A DNA stretch of 5,948 bases from Oligoflexia bacterium (GTDB lineage: Bacteria > Bdellovibrionota > JAFGOL01): positions 1 through 5,948 of the forward strand of contig JAFGOL010000208.1 in the NCBI GenBank assembly GCA_016926495.1, written 5' to 3'. Of the stretch, positions 1 to 5,948 are shown one piece after another (the first letter of the stretch is position 1; every line of letters starts with the position of its first letter). The notes beneath the pieces are model-generated. The model saw only the letters and a list, made by a program, of their open reading frames with translations. It had not been told where the DNA came from and did not search any database. The position numbers and the translations under genes are program-made.

Positions 1-8
1 GGATACTA

Positions 9-46
9 ACGCCCCTGCCGAACAGGCAGGGGCGTTTTATTATTTT
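9..46 (+). terminator. Rho-independent terminator of an upstream unit
   Basis: A perfect 11-bp GC-rich stem (9-19 pairs with 25-35) has a 5-base loop GAACA (20-24) and is followed by TTTTATTATTTT. This is a textbook intrinsic terminator. The T-rich tract lies on the plus-strand side, so it ends transcription coming from the left, from a gene outside the window. There is an A-rich stretch only further away on the left, so good bidirectional function is not evident. It separates the symporter operon from whatever lies upstream. Confidence 0.92.
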
Positions 47-101
47 AAATATGGGTATTATGCACTTTACAATTAGCAGAAAGCTGTTAAAAAAATATTT
101 C

Positions 102-123
102 CGGTAATTTTACGGTATGTTTC
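102..123 (+). promoter_or_regulatory. Tandem 11-bp direct repeat in the operon leader, possible regulator site
   Basis: Two adjacent copies, CGGTAATTTTA (102-112) and CGGTATGTTTC (113-123), share CGGTA plus a T-rich second half and repeat at 11 bp, about one helical turn. Positions 101-115 also form an imperfect inverted repeat (CCGGTAA/TTACGG around TT, one bulged base). The site lies 36 bp before the symporter start and 21 bp before its AGGAGGT ribosome binding site (144-150). Direct repeats at helical spacing suit a regulator bound side by side on one DNA face, but no specific family is recognised. I found no convincing sigma-A promoter in 47-159: TTTACA at 66-71 has no good -10 at normal spacing. 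The repeat could be chance in AT-rich DNA. Confidence 0.25.
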
Positions 124-159
124 AAGGGTGCTCGAATAAAAACAGGAGGTCGAATTTAA

Positions 160-1947
160 ATGTTGAAATCGTTGGATTTGATTATTATTTTTGTTTACCT
201 TGCGCTTACGATTGGAATTGGTATCTGGATTTCAAAAAAAGCTTCAAAAAATCTCGATTCATACTTTTTGGGCAGTAAGGCGGTTCCCTGGTACATACTT
301 GGTATTTCCAATGCTTCAGGCATGTTTGATATAAGCGGGACCATGTGGCTGGTTTATCTGATTTTTGTGTACGGATTAAAGGGTGCCTGGATCCCGTGGA
401 TGTGGCCTGTGTTTAACCAGATTTTTCTTATGGTTTATCTTTCCAGCTGGGTCAGAAGATCCAATGTGCTCACAGGCGCTGAGTGGATTACTACAAGGTT
501 TGGCGATAAAAAAGGCGGCAAGCTGGCCCATATAAGCGTTGTTATTTTTGCCCTGATGAGCGTTACCGGGTTTTTAGCATATTCATTTGAAGGTATCGGA
601 AAGTTTGCAGCCGAATTTCTTCCCTGGGACCTTGCTCCCCATACCTACGGTTTGATCATCACATTGCTGACGTCGCTGTATGTTATTAAGGGGGGTATGT
701 TCAGCGTTGTATTTACGGAAGTACTTCAGTTTTTTATTATGACTATAAGTTCATTTGCTATAGGTATTATTGCCATGATCAAGGTTTCACCCGATATGCT
801 GGCCAATGCTATTCCCGACGGATGGAAAACCATATGGTTTGGCTGGAAACTTGATCTTGACTGGACGGGAATACTGGATTCCGTTAATACAAAGATACAA
901 CAGGATGAATATTCATTTTTTACCATAATAATGATGATGATGCTTTTTAAGGGAATACTTGTCAGCCTTGCGGGACCTGCGCCAAATTATGATATGCAGA
1001 GAGTACTCGCTACAAGGAGTCCAAAGGAAGCCAGTAAAATGAGCGGGCTTGTCAGCCTTGTCCTGTTTTTTCCCCGATATATGATGATAGGAGGGTTGGC
1101 TGTTCTTGCCCTTGCGTTTTTTCTTCCCGAACTCAGGGCAATGGGGCCTAATGTTGATTTTGAAATGATACTTCCTTATGCAATCAAAAACTTTTTGCCT
1201 GTCGGACTCGTGGGTCTTTTGATAGCAGGCTTGCTGGCTGCCTTTATGTCGACTTATGCGGCAACGGTTAATGCAGCTCCCGCTTATATTGTTAATGACA
1301 TTTATAAAAAGTATATTAATCCGAATGCTTCAGATAAAAAGTATATTAGATTAAGTTATATTGCGTCGGCCGCTATTATAATACTCGGTATATTATTCGG
1401 ATATGCCGCCCAATCCGTTAATTACTGGACAATGTGGATAGTTTCAGCTCTTTGGGGCGGTTATGCCGCGTCTAATGTTTTGAAATGGTACTGGTGGCGT
1501 TTGAACGGTTACGGTTACTTTTGGGGTATGGCCGGCGGTATGCTTTGCGCTGCCTGTATTTCTTTGATCTCTCCCAGCAATAATCCCCTGTTCGCGTTTC
1601 CCATTATACTTGCTGTTTCCACGTTAGGGTGTATTATCGGCAGCCTGCTTACGGAACCTGATGATGAGGAAGTGCTTAAGAATTTTTATACCAGGGTAAG
1701 ACCCTGGGGATTTTGGGGTCCTGTTAAAAAGAAGGTAATGGCGGAAAATCCCTCTTTTAAGCCCAACAAGGATTTCAAAAGAGATATGTTCAACATTATC
1801 ATAGGTATTATCTGGCAGACCACCCTTGTAGTATTGCCCATTTACATAATAATCAGGGAAAAAACGTCGATAATAAACGGAATTGTTATTCTGGTTATTA
1901 CTTCGTTCATATTAAAGAAAAATTGGTATAACAAATTGGAGGACTAG
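160..1947 (+). CDS. Sodium:solute symporter (SSS family), probable disaccharide transporter
   Basis: A 595-residue inner-membrane protein of the SSS/SGLT family, which couples solute uptake to the sodium gradient. About 13 to 15 hydrophobic segments can be seen, the first near residues 7-25 and the last two near 546-565 and 571-587. The most diagnostic part is GLLIAGLLAAFMSTYAA (352-368): A361, S364 and T365 fall where the second sodium site of vSGLT lies. Another family-like stretch is YFLGSKAVPWYILGISNASG near the N-terminus. A hydrophilic region (about 503-545, with RVRPWGFWGPV) and extra helices extend the C-terminus beyond the shortest SSS proteins. The start is supported by AGGAGGT at 144-150, 9 bases before the ATG. 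It is the first gene of a tight operon with a cellobiose phosphorylase and a cellobiose 2-epimerase, so the solute is probably a beta-1,4-disaccharide such as cellobiose, glucosyl-mannose or mannobiose. That substrate is inferred only from neighbours; a monosaccharide is possible. The family call is firm. Confidence 0.9.
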   Translation: MLKSLDLIIIFVYLALTIGIGIWISKKASKNLDSYFLGSKAVPWYILGISNASGMFDISGTMWLVYLIFVYGLKGAWIPWMWPVFNQIFLMVYLSSWVRRSNVLTGAEWITTRFGDKKGGKLAHISVVIFALMSVTGFLAYSFEGIGKFAAEFLPWDLAPHTYGLIITLLTSLYVIKGGMFSVVFTEVLQFFIMTISSFAIGIIAMIKVSPDMLANAIPDGWKTIWFGWKLDLDWTGILDSVNTKIQQDEYSFFTIIMMMMLFKGILVSLAGPAPNYDMQRVLATRSPKEASKMSGLVSLVLFFPRYMMIGGLAVLALAFFLPELRAMGPNVDFEMILPYAIKNFLPVGLVGLLIAGLLAAFMSTYAATVNAAPAYIVNDIYKKYINPNASDKKYIRLSYIASAAIIILGILFGYAAQSVNYWTMWIVSALWGGYAASNVLKWYWWRLNGYGYFWGMAGGMLCAACISLISPSNNPLFAFPIILAVSTLGCIIGSLLTEPDDEEVLKNFYTRVRPWGFWGPVKKKVMAENPSFKPNKDFKRDMFNIIIGIIWQTTLVVLPIYIIIREKTSIINGIVILVITSFILKKNWYNKLED

Positions 1948-4386
1948 ATGAAATTTGGGTATTTTGACGATGCAAAAAGAGAGTACGTAATAACTACGCC
2001 TAAAACACCGTCTCCGTGGATCAATTACCTGGGCTCACAGGAGTTCTTTTCCCTCATCTCGAATACCGCTGGCGGGTATTGCCTGTACAAGGACGCAAGA
2101 CTCAGAAGGCTTACCAGGTACAGATATAACAATGTTCCGCTGGATGACGGCGGAAGATATTTTTACATAAGGACCGAAGACGGTGACGTTTGGAATCCTG
2201 GCTGGAAACCGGTAAAAGCGGAACTGGACAGCTACGAGTGCCATCACGGTATGGGGTATACAAAGATAATCAGTTCACGGAAGGGTCTTGAAGCGGAAGT
2301 ACTTTTTATGGTGCCTGTGGACGATAACTGCGAAGTGCACAGGGTCACCCTGAAAAATATTTCCAAGTCCAGGAAAAAGGTTAAGCTTTTTTCGTTTGTT
2401 GAATTTTGCCTTTGGGACGCTCAGGGAGATTCCACCAATTTTCAGAGAAATCTGAACATTGCCGAAGTCGAGATAGAAAACAAGGGCAGGACTATTTATC
2501 ATAAGACCGAATACAGGGAGAGAAGGGACCATTACGCCTTTTATTCCGTTAACGCCGATGTCTGCGGCTTTGATACTGCCAGGGAGGATTTTCTGGGCGT
2601 GTATAACGGGTTTGACGAACCTGAAGCGGTGTCGGAAGGCAAGTCAAGAAATTCGGTCGCGGACGGCTGGTACCCGGTCGCTTCACATTGTATAGAAGTT
2701 GATTTAAAACCCGGTGAATCCGCCGATTATGTTTACGTACTGGGTTACATTGCAAATTCCCAGGAGGAAAAATGGGAGAAACCCGGAATAATAAATAAAA
2801 AGCATGCTCATACAATGATTTCAAAATACAAAACTTCAAAGGATGTAGATAATGCGATGGCAGAGCTTGCTTCGTACTGGGATGATCTTCTGACCAGGTT
2901 TGTTGTAGAATCTCCAGACGAAAAAATCGACAGGATAACCAACATATGGAACCAGTACCAGTGCATGGTTACCTTTAATATGTCAAGAAGCGCTTCTTAT
3001 TTTGAATCAGGTATAGGCCGCGGAATGGGCTTCAGGGATTCCAACCAGGACCTGCTGGGTTTTGTTCACCAGGTACCCGAAAGGGCAAAGCAGAGGATAT
3101 ATGATATCGCTGCGACCCAGTTTGAGGACGGAGGGGCGTATCATCAGTACCAGCCTTTTACAAAGAAAGGTAACTTCGAGGTTGGGGGAAATTTTAATGA
3201 TGATCCTCTTTGGCTGATCCTTGGTGTTGCCGACTATATAAAGGAAAGCGGTGATGTCGATTTTTTAAAGGAGATGGTCCCTTTTGATCATGATAAGGCA
3301 CCGAGCACTCTTTTTGAACATACAAAGAGATCATTCTACCATGTTGTGAACAATAAAGGCCCCCACGGGCTTCCCCTTATCGGGAGGGCGGACTGGAATG
3401 ACTGCATGAACCTGAACTGCTTTTCCATGGACCCCAACGAGTCTTTCCAGACCTGTACCAATAAGGACGGAAAAGTTGCCGAGTCGGTAATGATCGCCGG
3501 GCTTTTTGTTTACGCGGGAAGAGAGTTCATGGAATTGTGCAGGCTTATGGGTAAGGAAGACGAGGCAAAACAGGCTGAAAAGCATATAAACGAAATGGTA
3601 CAAACCGTTATTAAGCATGGCTGGGACGGTGAATGGTACCTGAGGGCATACGACGACTATTCAAAGAAGGTAGGCTCAAAGGAATGCGATTACGGAAAAA
3701 TCCTTATTGAGTCCCAGGGCTGGTGCGCGATGGCCGGAATAGGTGCTGAACAGGATATGCCCAAAAGAGCCCTTGATTCAGTCAAGGAAATGATGGATTC
3801 CGAGCATGGTATCGTTCTTGTTGAACCTCCTTATGCTCTTTATAAGCTGAATATGGGAGAAGTATCCAGTTATCCTCCGGGATACAAGGAGAACGGCGGA
3901 ATTTTCTGTCATAACAATCCCTGGATAGTAATTGCGGAAACAATGCAGGGCAGGGGAGATCAGGCGTTTGATTATTTTACTAAAATTCATCCTGCTTACA
4001 GGGAAGAAATCAGCGAGCTTCACAGGATGGAACCCTACGTGTATTCACAGGTTATTGCCGGAAAGCGCGCGGGCCGTCACGGGGAAGCAAAGAATTCCTG
4101 GCTTACGGGTACCGCGGCGTGGAATTACGTTACAATAACAAGGTGGATCCTGGGTATAAGGACGGATTATAACGGACTTGTAATTGATCCCTGTATTCCT
4201 TCAAAATGGAAAGGCTTCAAGGTTGAAAGAAAATTCAGAAATGCCAGATATCTTATTAATGTTAAAAATGAAAACTCATCCGGTAAGGGTGTTAAGAGCC
4301 TTATTGTAGACGGCAAAAAGATAGAAGGTAATATTGTGCCTGTTTTTGAGGACGGAAGGGACCATAACGTAGAAGTAGTATTATAA
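1948..4386 (+). CDS. cbp: Cellobiose phosphorylase, glycoside hydrolase family 94
   Basis: An 812-residue cytoplasmic enzyme (no signal peptide) that should split cellobiose with inorganic phosphate into alpha-D-glucose 1-phosphate and glucose (EC 2.4.1.20). Length and order fit the family: N-terminal beta-sandwich (about 1-290), helical linker, (alpha/alpha)6 barrel (about 320-740) and a small C-terminal beta domain. Visible active-site elements are [11 protein letters not shown] (R358 and D364, substrate binding), DWNDC (482-486, with D485 the expected general acid), and the phosphate-site residues H655 (CHNN), Q701 (VYSQ) and T720-G721 (SWLTGTAAW). Spacings agree with the Cellvibrio gilvus enzyme as remembered (D490, H666, Q712, T731). 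From memory the whole protein tracks Clostridium thermocellum cellobiose phosphorylase closely, and it is too short for cellodextrin phosphorylase (about 980 residues). The ATG immediately follows the symporter TAG, with GGAGG at 1938-1942 inside the symporter gene, so the two are probably translated together. GH94 also holds laminaribiose, chitobiose and other phosphorylases, so cellobiose specificity is very likely but not proven. Confidence 0.95.
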   Translation: MKFGYFDDAKREYVITTPKTPSPWINYLGSQEFFSLISNTAGGYCLYKDARLRRLTRYRYNNVPLDDGGRYFYIRTEDGDVWNPGWKPVKAELDSYECHHGMGYTKIISSRKGLEAEVLFMVPVDDNCEVHRVTLKNISKSRKKVKLFSFVEFCLWDAQGDSTNFQRNLNIAEVEIENKGRTIYHKTEYRERRDHYAFYSVNADVCGFDTAREDFLGVYNGFDEPEAVSEGKSRNSVADGWYPVASHCIEVDLKPGESADYVYVLGYIANSQEEKWEKPGIINKKHAHTMISKYKTSKDVDNAMAELASYWDDLLTRFVVESPDEKIDRITNIWNQYQCMVTFNMSRSASYFESGIGRGMGFRDSNQDLLGFVHQVPERAKQRIYDIAATQFEDGGAYHQYQPFTKKGNFEVGGNFNDDPLWLILGVADYIKESGDVDFLKEMVPFDHDKAPSTLFEHTKRSFYHVVNNKGPHGLPLIGRADWNDCMNLNCFSMDPNESFQTCTNKDGKVAESVMIAGLFVYAGREFMELCRLMGKEDEAKQAEKHINEMVQTVIKHGWDGEWYLRAYDDYSKKVGSKECDYGKILIESQGWCAMAGIGAEQDMPKRALDSVKEMMDSEHGIVLVEPPYALYKLNMGEVSSYPPGYKENGGIFCHNNPWIVIAETMQGRGDQAFDYFTKIHPAYREEISELHRMEPYVYSQVIAGKRAGRHGEAKNSWLTGTAAWNYVTITRWILGIRTDYNGLVIDPCIPSKWKGFKVERKFRNARYLINVKNENSSGKGVKSLIVDGKKIEGNIVPVFEDGRDHNVEVVL

Positions 4387-5549
4387 TGGTACCGGACAGG
4401 CTTGCAAAATTAAGGGATGAGCTTGAAAAGGAATTAACCGTGAATATTCTGCCGTTTTGGATGAACGCTGTGGATCTCCGAAACGGCGGGTTTGTGGGAT
4501 GCATAGATCACGCTGATAATATTGATTACAGTCACGATAAATCCGTTGTTTTGAATGCCCGTATATTGTGGGCTTTCTCGTCAGTGTATGGCCGGTATAA
4601 AGACGACAGGTATATGGAACCGGCCAGGAGGGCGTTTGATTACCTTTATGAATATTTCAGGGACAGGGAATACGGCGGGGTTTACTGGACGGTGGATTGT
4701 AAGGGCAACCCTTCCGACACTTCCAAATATTTATTCGCCCATTCGTCTATGGTTTACGCGTTGAGTGAGTTTTACAGGGTTACAAAAGAACCCGGAGCGC
4801 TTGAATGGGCAACCGGTATTTTCTCCTTAATTGAAGATCATGGTCACGACAAGGAAAACGACGGATACTATGATCTTTTTTCCAGAGAATGGAAATTGGC
4901 GGAAAATAAAAAATCCCTGGGCAGCCAGCTTCATACAATTGAGGCCTATACCAATCTCTATACCGTTTGGCGGGATCCGGACTTAAAGTCACGTATAGAT
5001 AATCTTATCAGTTTGTTCATGGATAAGATCATAGATAAAAAAGAGTGGAAGTTCAGGGTTTGTTTTGACGGTGAGTGGAACTGCCTTTCGGAAGTTTCTT
5101 CCCTGGGGCATAATGCGGAGGGCGCCTGGCTGCTCTATGAAGCCAGCAGTATCTCCGGGAACACCGGGCACGAAGACGTTGAAAAAGCCGTCATAATGAT
5201 AATAGACAATTTTATGAATACGGCGCTGGATGCGGACGGCATCGTGTTATATGAATTGTTGCCCGACGGCAGCTATAACAGCGCCAGGCAATGGTGGCCC
5301 CAGTGCGAGGCCATGGTCGCCCTTTTTCTTGCGTACAAGCTTGGGGGCAGGGAGGAATACACTGATTCCCTGTTAAAAATATGGAGTTATATACAAAAAT
5401 ACTTTGTTGACACAGGGAAGGGATGGTTCAGTGCAGTGGATGACAACGGCAAACCATTGTCTGACGGAAACAAGCTGGGGCCGTGGAAATGTCCTTACCA
5501 TAACACCAGGGCATGTTTACGCCTTATTTCTGAAATTGATCAGATTTAA
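4386..5549 (+). CDS. Cellobiose 2-epimerase (AGE superfamily)
   Basis: A 387-residue cytoplasmic (alpha/alpha)6-barrel enzyme expected to invert C2 of the reducing-end sugar of beta-1,4-disaccharides, interconverting cellobiose with glucosyl-mannose and mannobiose with mannosyl-glucose (EC 5.1.3.11). Family residues are all present: R59 in LNARILW, H183 in QLHTIEAY, H242, E245 and W248 in GHNAEGAW, W303-W304 and E308 in RQWWPQCEA, and H372 in KCPYHNTR. From memory these match R52, H184, H243, E246, W249 and H374 of the Ruminococcus albus enzyme (389 residues). The KCPYHN ending and length favour cellobiose 2-epimerase over N-acetylglucosamine 2-epimerase. The ATG overlaps the TAA of the phosphorylase gene by one base (TAATG), and no good Shine-Dalgarno sequence precedes it, which suggests translational coupling. 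No GH130 mannosyl-glucose phosphorylase gene is in the window, so the partner seen here is the GH94 enzyme. Preference for cellobiose or mannobiose cannot be read from the sequence. Confidence 0.92.
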   Translation: MVPDRLAKLRDELEKELTVNILPFWMNAVDLRNGGFVGCIDHADNIDYSHDKSVVLNARILWAFSSVYGRYKDDRYMEPARRAFDYLYEYFRDREYGGVYWTVDCKGNPSDTSKYLFAHSSMVYALSEFYRVTKEPGALEWATGIFSLIEDHGHDKENDGYYDLFSREWKLAENKKSLGSQLHTIEAYTNLYTVWRDPDLKSRIDNLISLFMDKIIDKKEWKFRVCFDGEWNCLSEVSSLGHNAEGAWLLYEASSISGNTGHEDVEKAVIMIIDNFMNTALDADGIVLYELLPDGSYNSARQWWPQCEAMVALFLAYKLGGREEYTDSLLKIWSYIQKYFVDTGKGWFSAVDDNGKPLSDGNKLGPWKCPYHNTRACLRLISEIDQI

Positions 5550-5560
5550 TAAAAATGATA

Positions 5561-5589
5561 TTGACAATGAAATGGAACCGGTTTAGAAA
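5561..5589 (+). promoter_or_regulatory. Probable sigma-A promoter of the rubrerythrin gene
   Basis: A perfect -35 hexamer TTGACA (5561-5566) is followed after 17 bases by TAGAAA (5584-5589), a 4-of-6 match to TATAAT. It begins 11 bp after the epimerase stop codon. The spacer holds the palindrome AACCGGTT (5576-5583). The expected transcription start, around 5596, falls inside the Fur-like operator. The -35 and spacing are good; the -10 is only fair. Confidence 0.65.
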
Positions 5590-5590
5590 T

Positions 5591-5609
5591 GGTAATGAAA
5601 ATCATTATC
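5591..5609 (+). promoter_or_regulatory. Fur-family operator (Fur box, possibly PerR) over the rubrerythrin start site
   Basis: The 19-bp sequence GGTAATGAAAATCATTATC matches the classical Fur box GATAATGATAATCATTATC at 17 of 19 positions. In the 7-1-7 description, 5596-5610 fits TGATAATNATTATCA with one mismatch, and a weaker overlapping copy sits 6 bp upstream. The same 15 bases differ from the PerR consensus TTATAATNATTATAA at three positions, so Fur is the better match, although PerR control of rubrerythrin is well known in clostridia. It lies directly after the -10 element, where a bound repressor would block transcription. Confidence 0.8.
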
Positions 5610-5630
5610 ATTTAGGGAATGGAGGTATTT

Positions 5631-5948
5631 ATGGCTAAACTAAAGGGTACTCAGACGGAGAAAAATTTACTGACAGCTTTCGCGGGTGAATCACAGGCAA
5701 GGAACAGGTACACATATTTTGCTTCAAAAGCCAAAAGCGAGGGTTATGTTCAGATTTCGGCGATTTTTGAGGAAACAGCGGGCCATGAAAAGGAGCACGC
5801 AAAAAGGTTTTTTAAATTCCTGGAAGGCGGTGAGGTCGAAGTCAGGGCTTCTTTTCCGGCCGGTGTTATAGGCAGTACCCTTGAAAATCTTCTGGAAGCT
5901 GCCGCAGGAGAGCATTATGAACAGTCGGAAATGTATCCCGGATTTGCC
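5631..5948 (+). CDS. rbr: Rubrerythrin, N-terminal part (cut by the window edge)
   Basis: The first 106 residues of a rubrerythrin, a cytoplasmic non-haem di-iron protein that reduces hydrogen peroxide to water in anaerobes, with electrons arriving through rubredoxin. The reading frame is open to the last base, so the gene is truncated only by the window. The ferritin-like four-helix domain starts MAKLKGTQTEKNL, and the iron ligands fall at the positions known from Desulfovibrio vulgaris rubrerythrin: E20 (GESQAR), E53 and H56 (HEKEH), E94 and E97 (GEHYE). The last ligands (near 127-131) and the C-terminal rubredoxin-like domain, if present, lie beyond the window, so classical rubrerythrin and a form without rubredoxin cannot be told apart. 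GGAGGT (5621-5626) lies 4 bases before the ATG. The gene has its own promoter and Fur-family operator and is probably regulated apart from the sugar operon by iron or peroxide. Confidence 0.95.
   Translation, partial: MAKLKGTQTEKNLLTAFAGESQARNRYTYFASKAKSEGYVQISAIFEETAGHEKEHAKRFFKFLEGGEVEVRASFPAGVIGSTLENLLEAAAGEHYEQSEMYPGFA

Noticed and set aside
66..94. TTTACA considered as a -35 element for the symporter operon
   Set aside because: At 16 to 18 bp spacing the downstream bases are a run of A with no TATAAT-like hexamer. TATTAT at 56-61 likewise lacks a -35 and would sit against the terminator.
923..942. Run of ATA/ATG codons encoding IIMMMM in the symporter, considered as a phase-variable repeat
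   Set aside because: The unit is 3 bp, so slippage would keep the frame. The run is short and lies inside a membrane helix where Ile and Met are expected.
2035..2839. Minus-strand open frames opposite the phosphorylase gene (also 3331-3618, 3778-4023, 4301-4504, 4780-5171, 5724-5915 and 726-926)
   Set aside because: They lie opposite strongly supported genes, have no ribosome binding site pattern or recognisable domain, and look like shadows of the coding strand.
5529..5547. Small hairpin TCTGA/TCAGA at the epimerase end, considered as a terminator
   Set aside because: The stem is only 5 bp and AT-rich, overlaps the coding end, and has no solid T tract after it.
5404..5586. Plus-strand frame across the epimerase end and into the rubrerythrin promoter region (other shadows at 3932-4138, 4555-4764 and 5686-5871)
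   Set aside because: It overlaps the conserved KCPYHN end of the epimerase in another frame and the rubrerythrin promoter, and its translation resembles nothing known.

Overview
The window looks like chromosomal DNA of an anaerobic, polysaccharide-degrading bacterium, most probably a member of the Clostridia. Three things suggest this: strong AGGAGG-type ribosome binding sites, a GH94 phosphorylase that follows the cellobiose phosphorylase of Clostridium thermocellum closely along its whole length (compared from memory), and a rubrerythrin gene of the kind used by anaerobes against peroxide. The taxon is an inference; no rRNA or tRNA gene is present to settle it.

Layout: a strong rho-independent terminator (9-46) closes an unseen upstream unit. 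A leader of about 110 bp follows, with no convincing promoter but with an 11-bp tandem direct repeat. Three tightly packed plus-strand genes come next: a sodium:solute symporter of the SSS family (160-1947), a GH94 cellobiose phosphorylase (1948-4386) that starts at the base after the symporter stop codon, and a cellobiose 2-epimerase of the AGE superfamily (4386-5549) that overlaps the phosphorylase stop by one base. An 81-bp gap then holds a promoter and a Fur/PerR-family operator in front of a rubrerythrin gene (5631 onward), which runs off the window.

How the genes may work together (inference): the symporter takes up an intact beta-1,4-linked disaccharide with sodium; the epimerase interconverts the reducing-end glucose and mannose; the phosphorylase splits cellobiose with phosphate into alpha-glucose 1-phosphate and glucose, saving one ATP per disaccharide. 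With an epimerase present, glucosyl-mannose released from glucomannan could be turned into cellobiose and enter the same route. The rubrerythrin gene appears to be a separate, metal- or peroxide-responsive unit.

All genes in the window are intact apart from the one cut by the right edge. I see no mobile element, CRISPR array, RNA gene or other sign of recent transfer. The window is mostly a well-formed version of known parts; its main interest lies in the particular gene combination and in the two regulatory regions.
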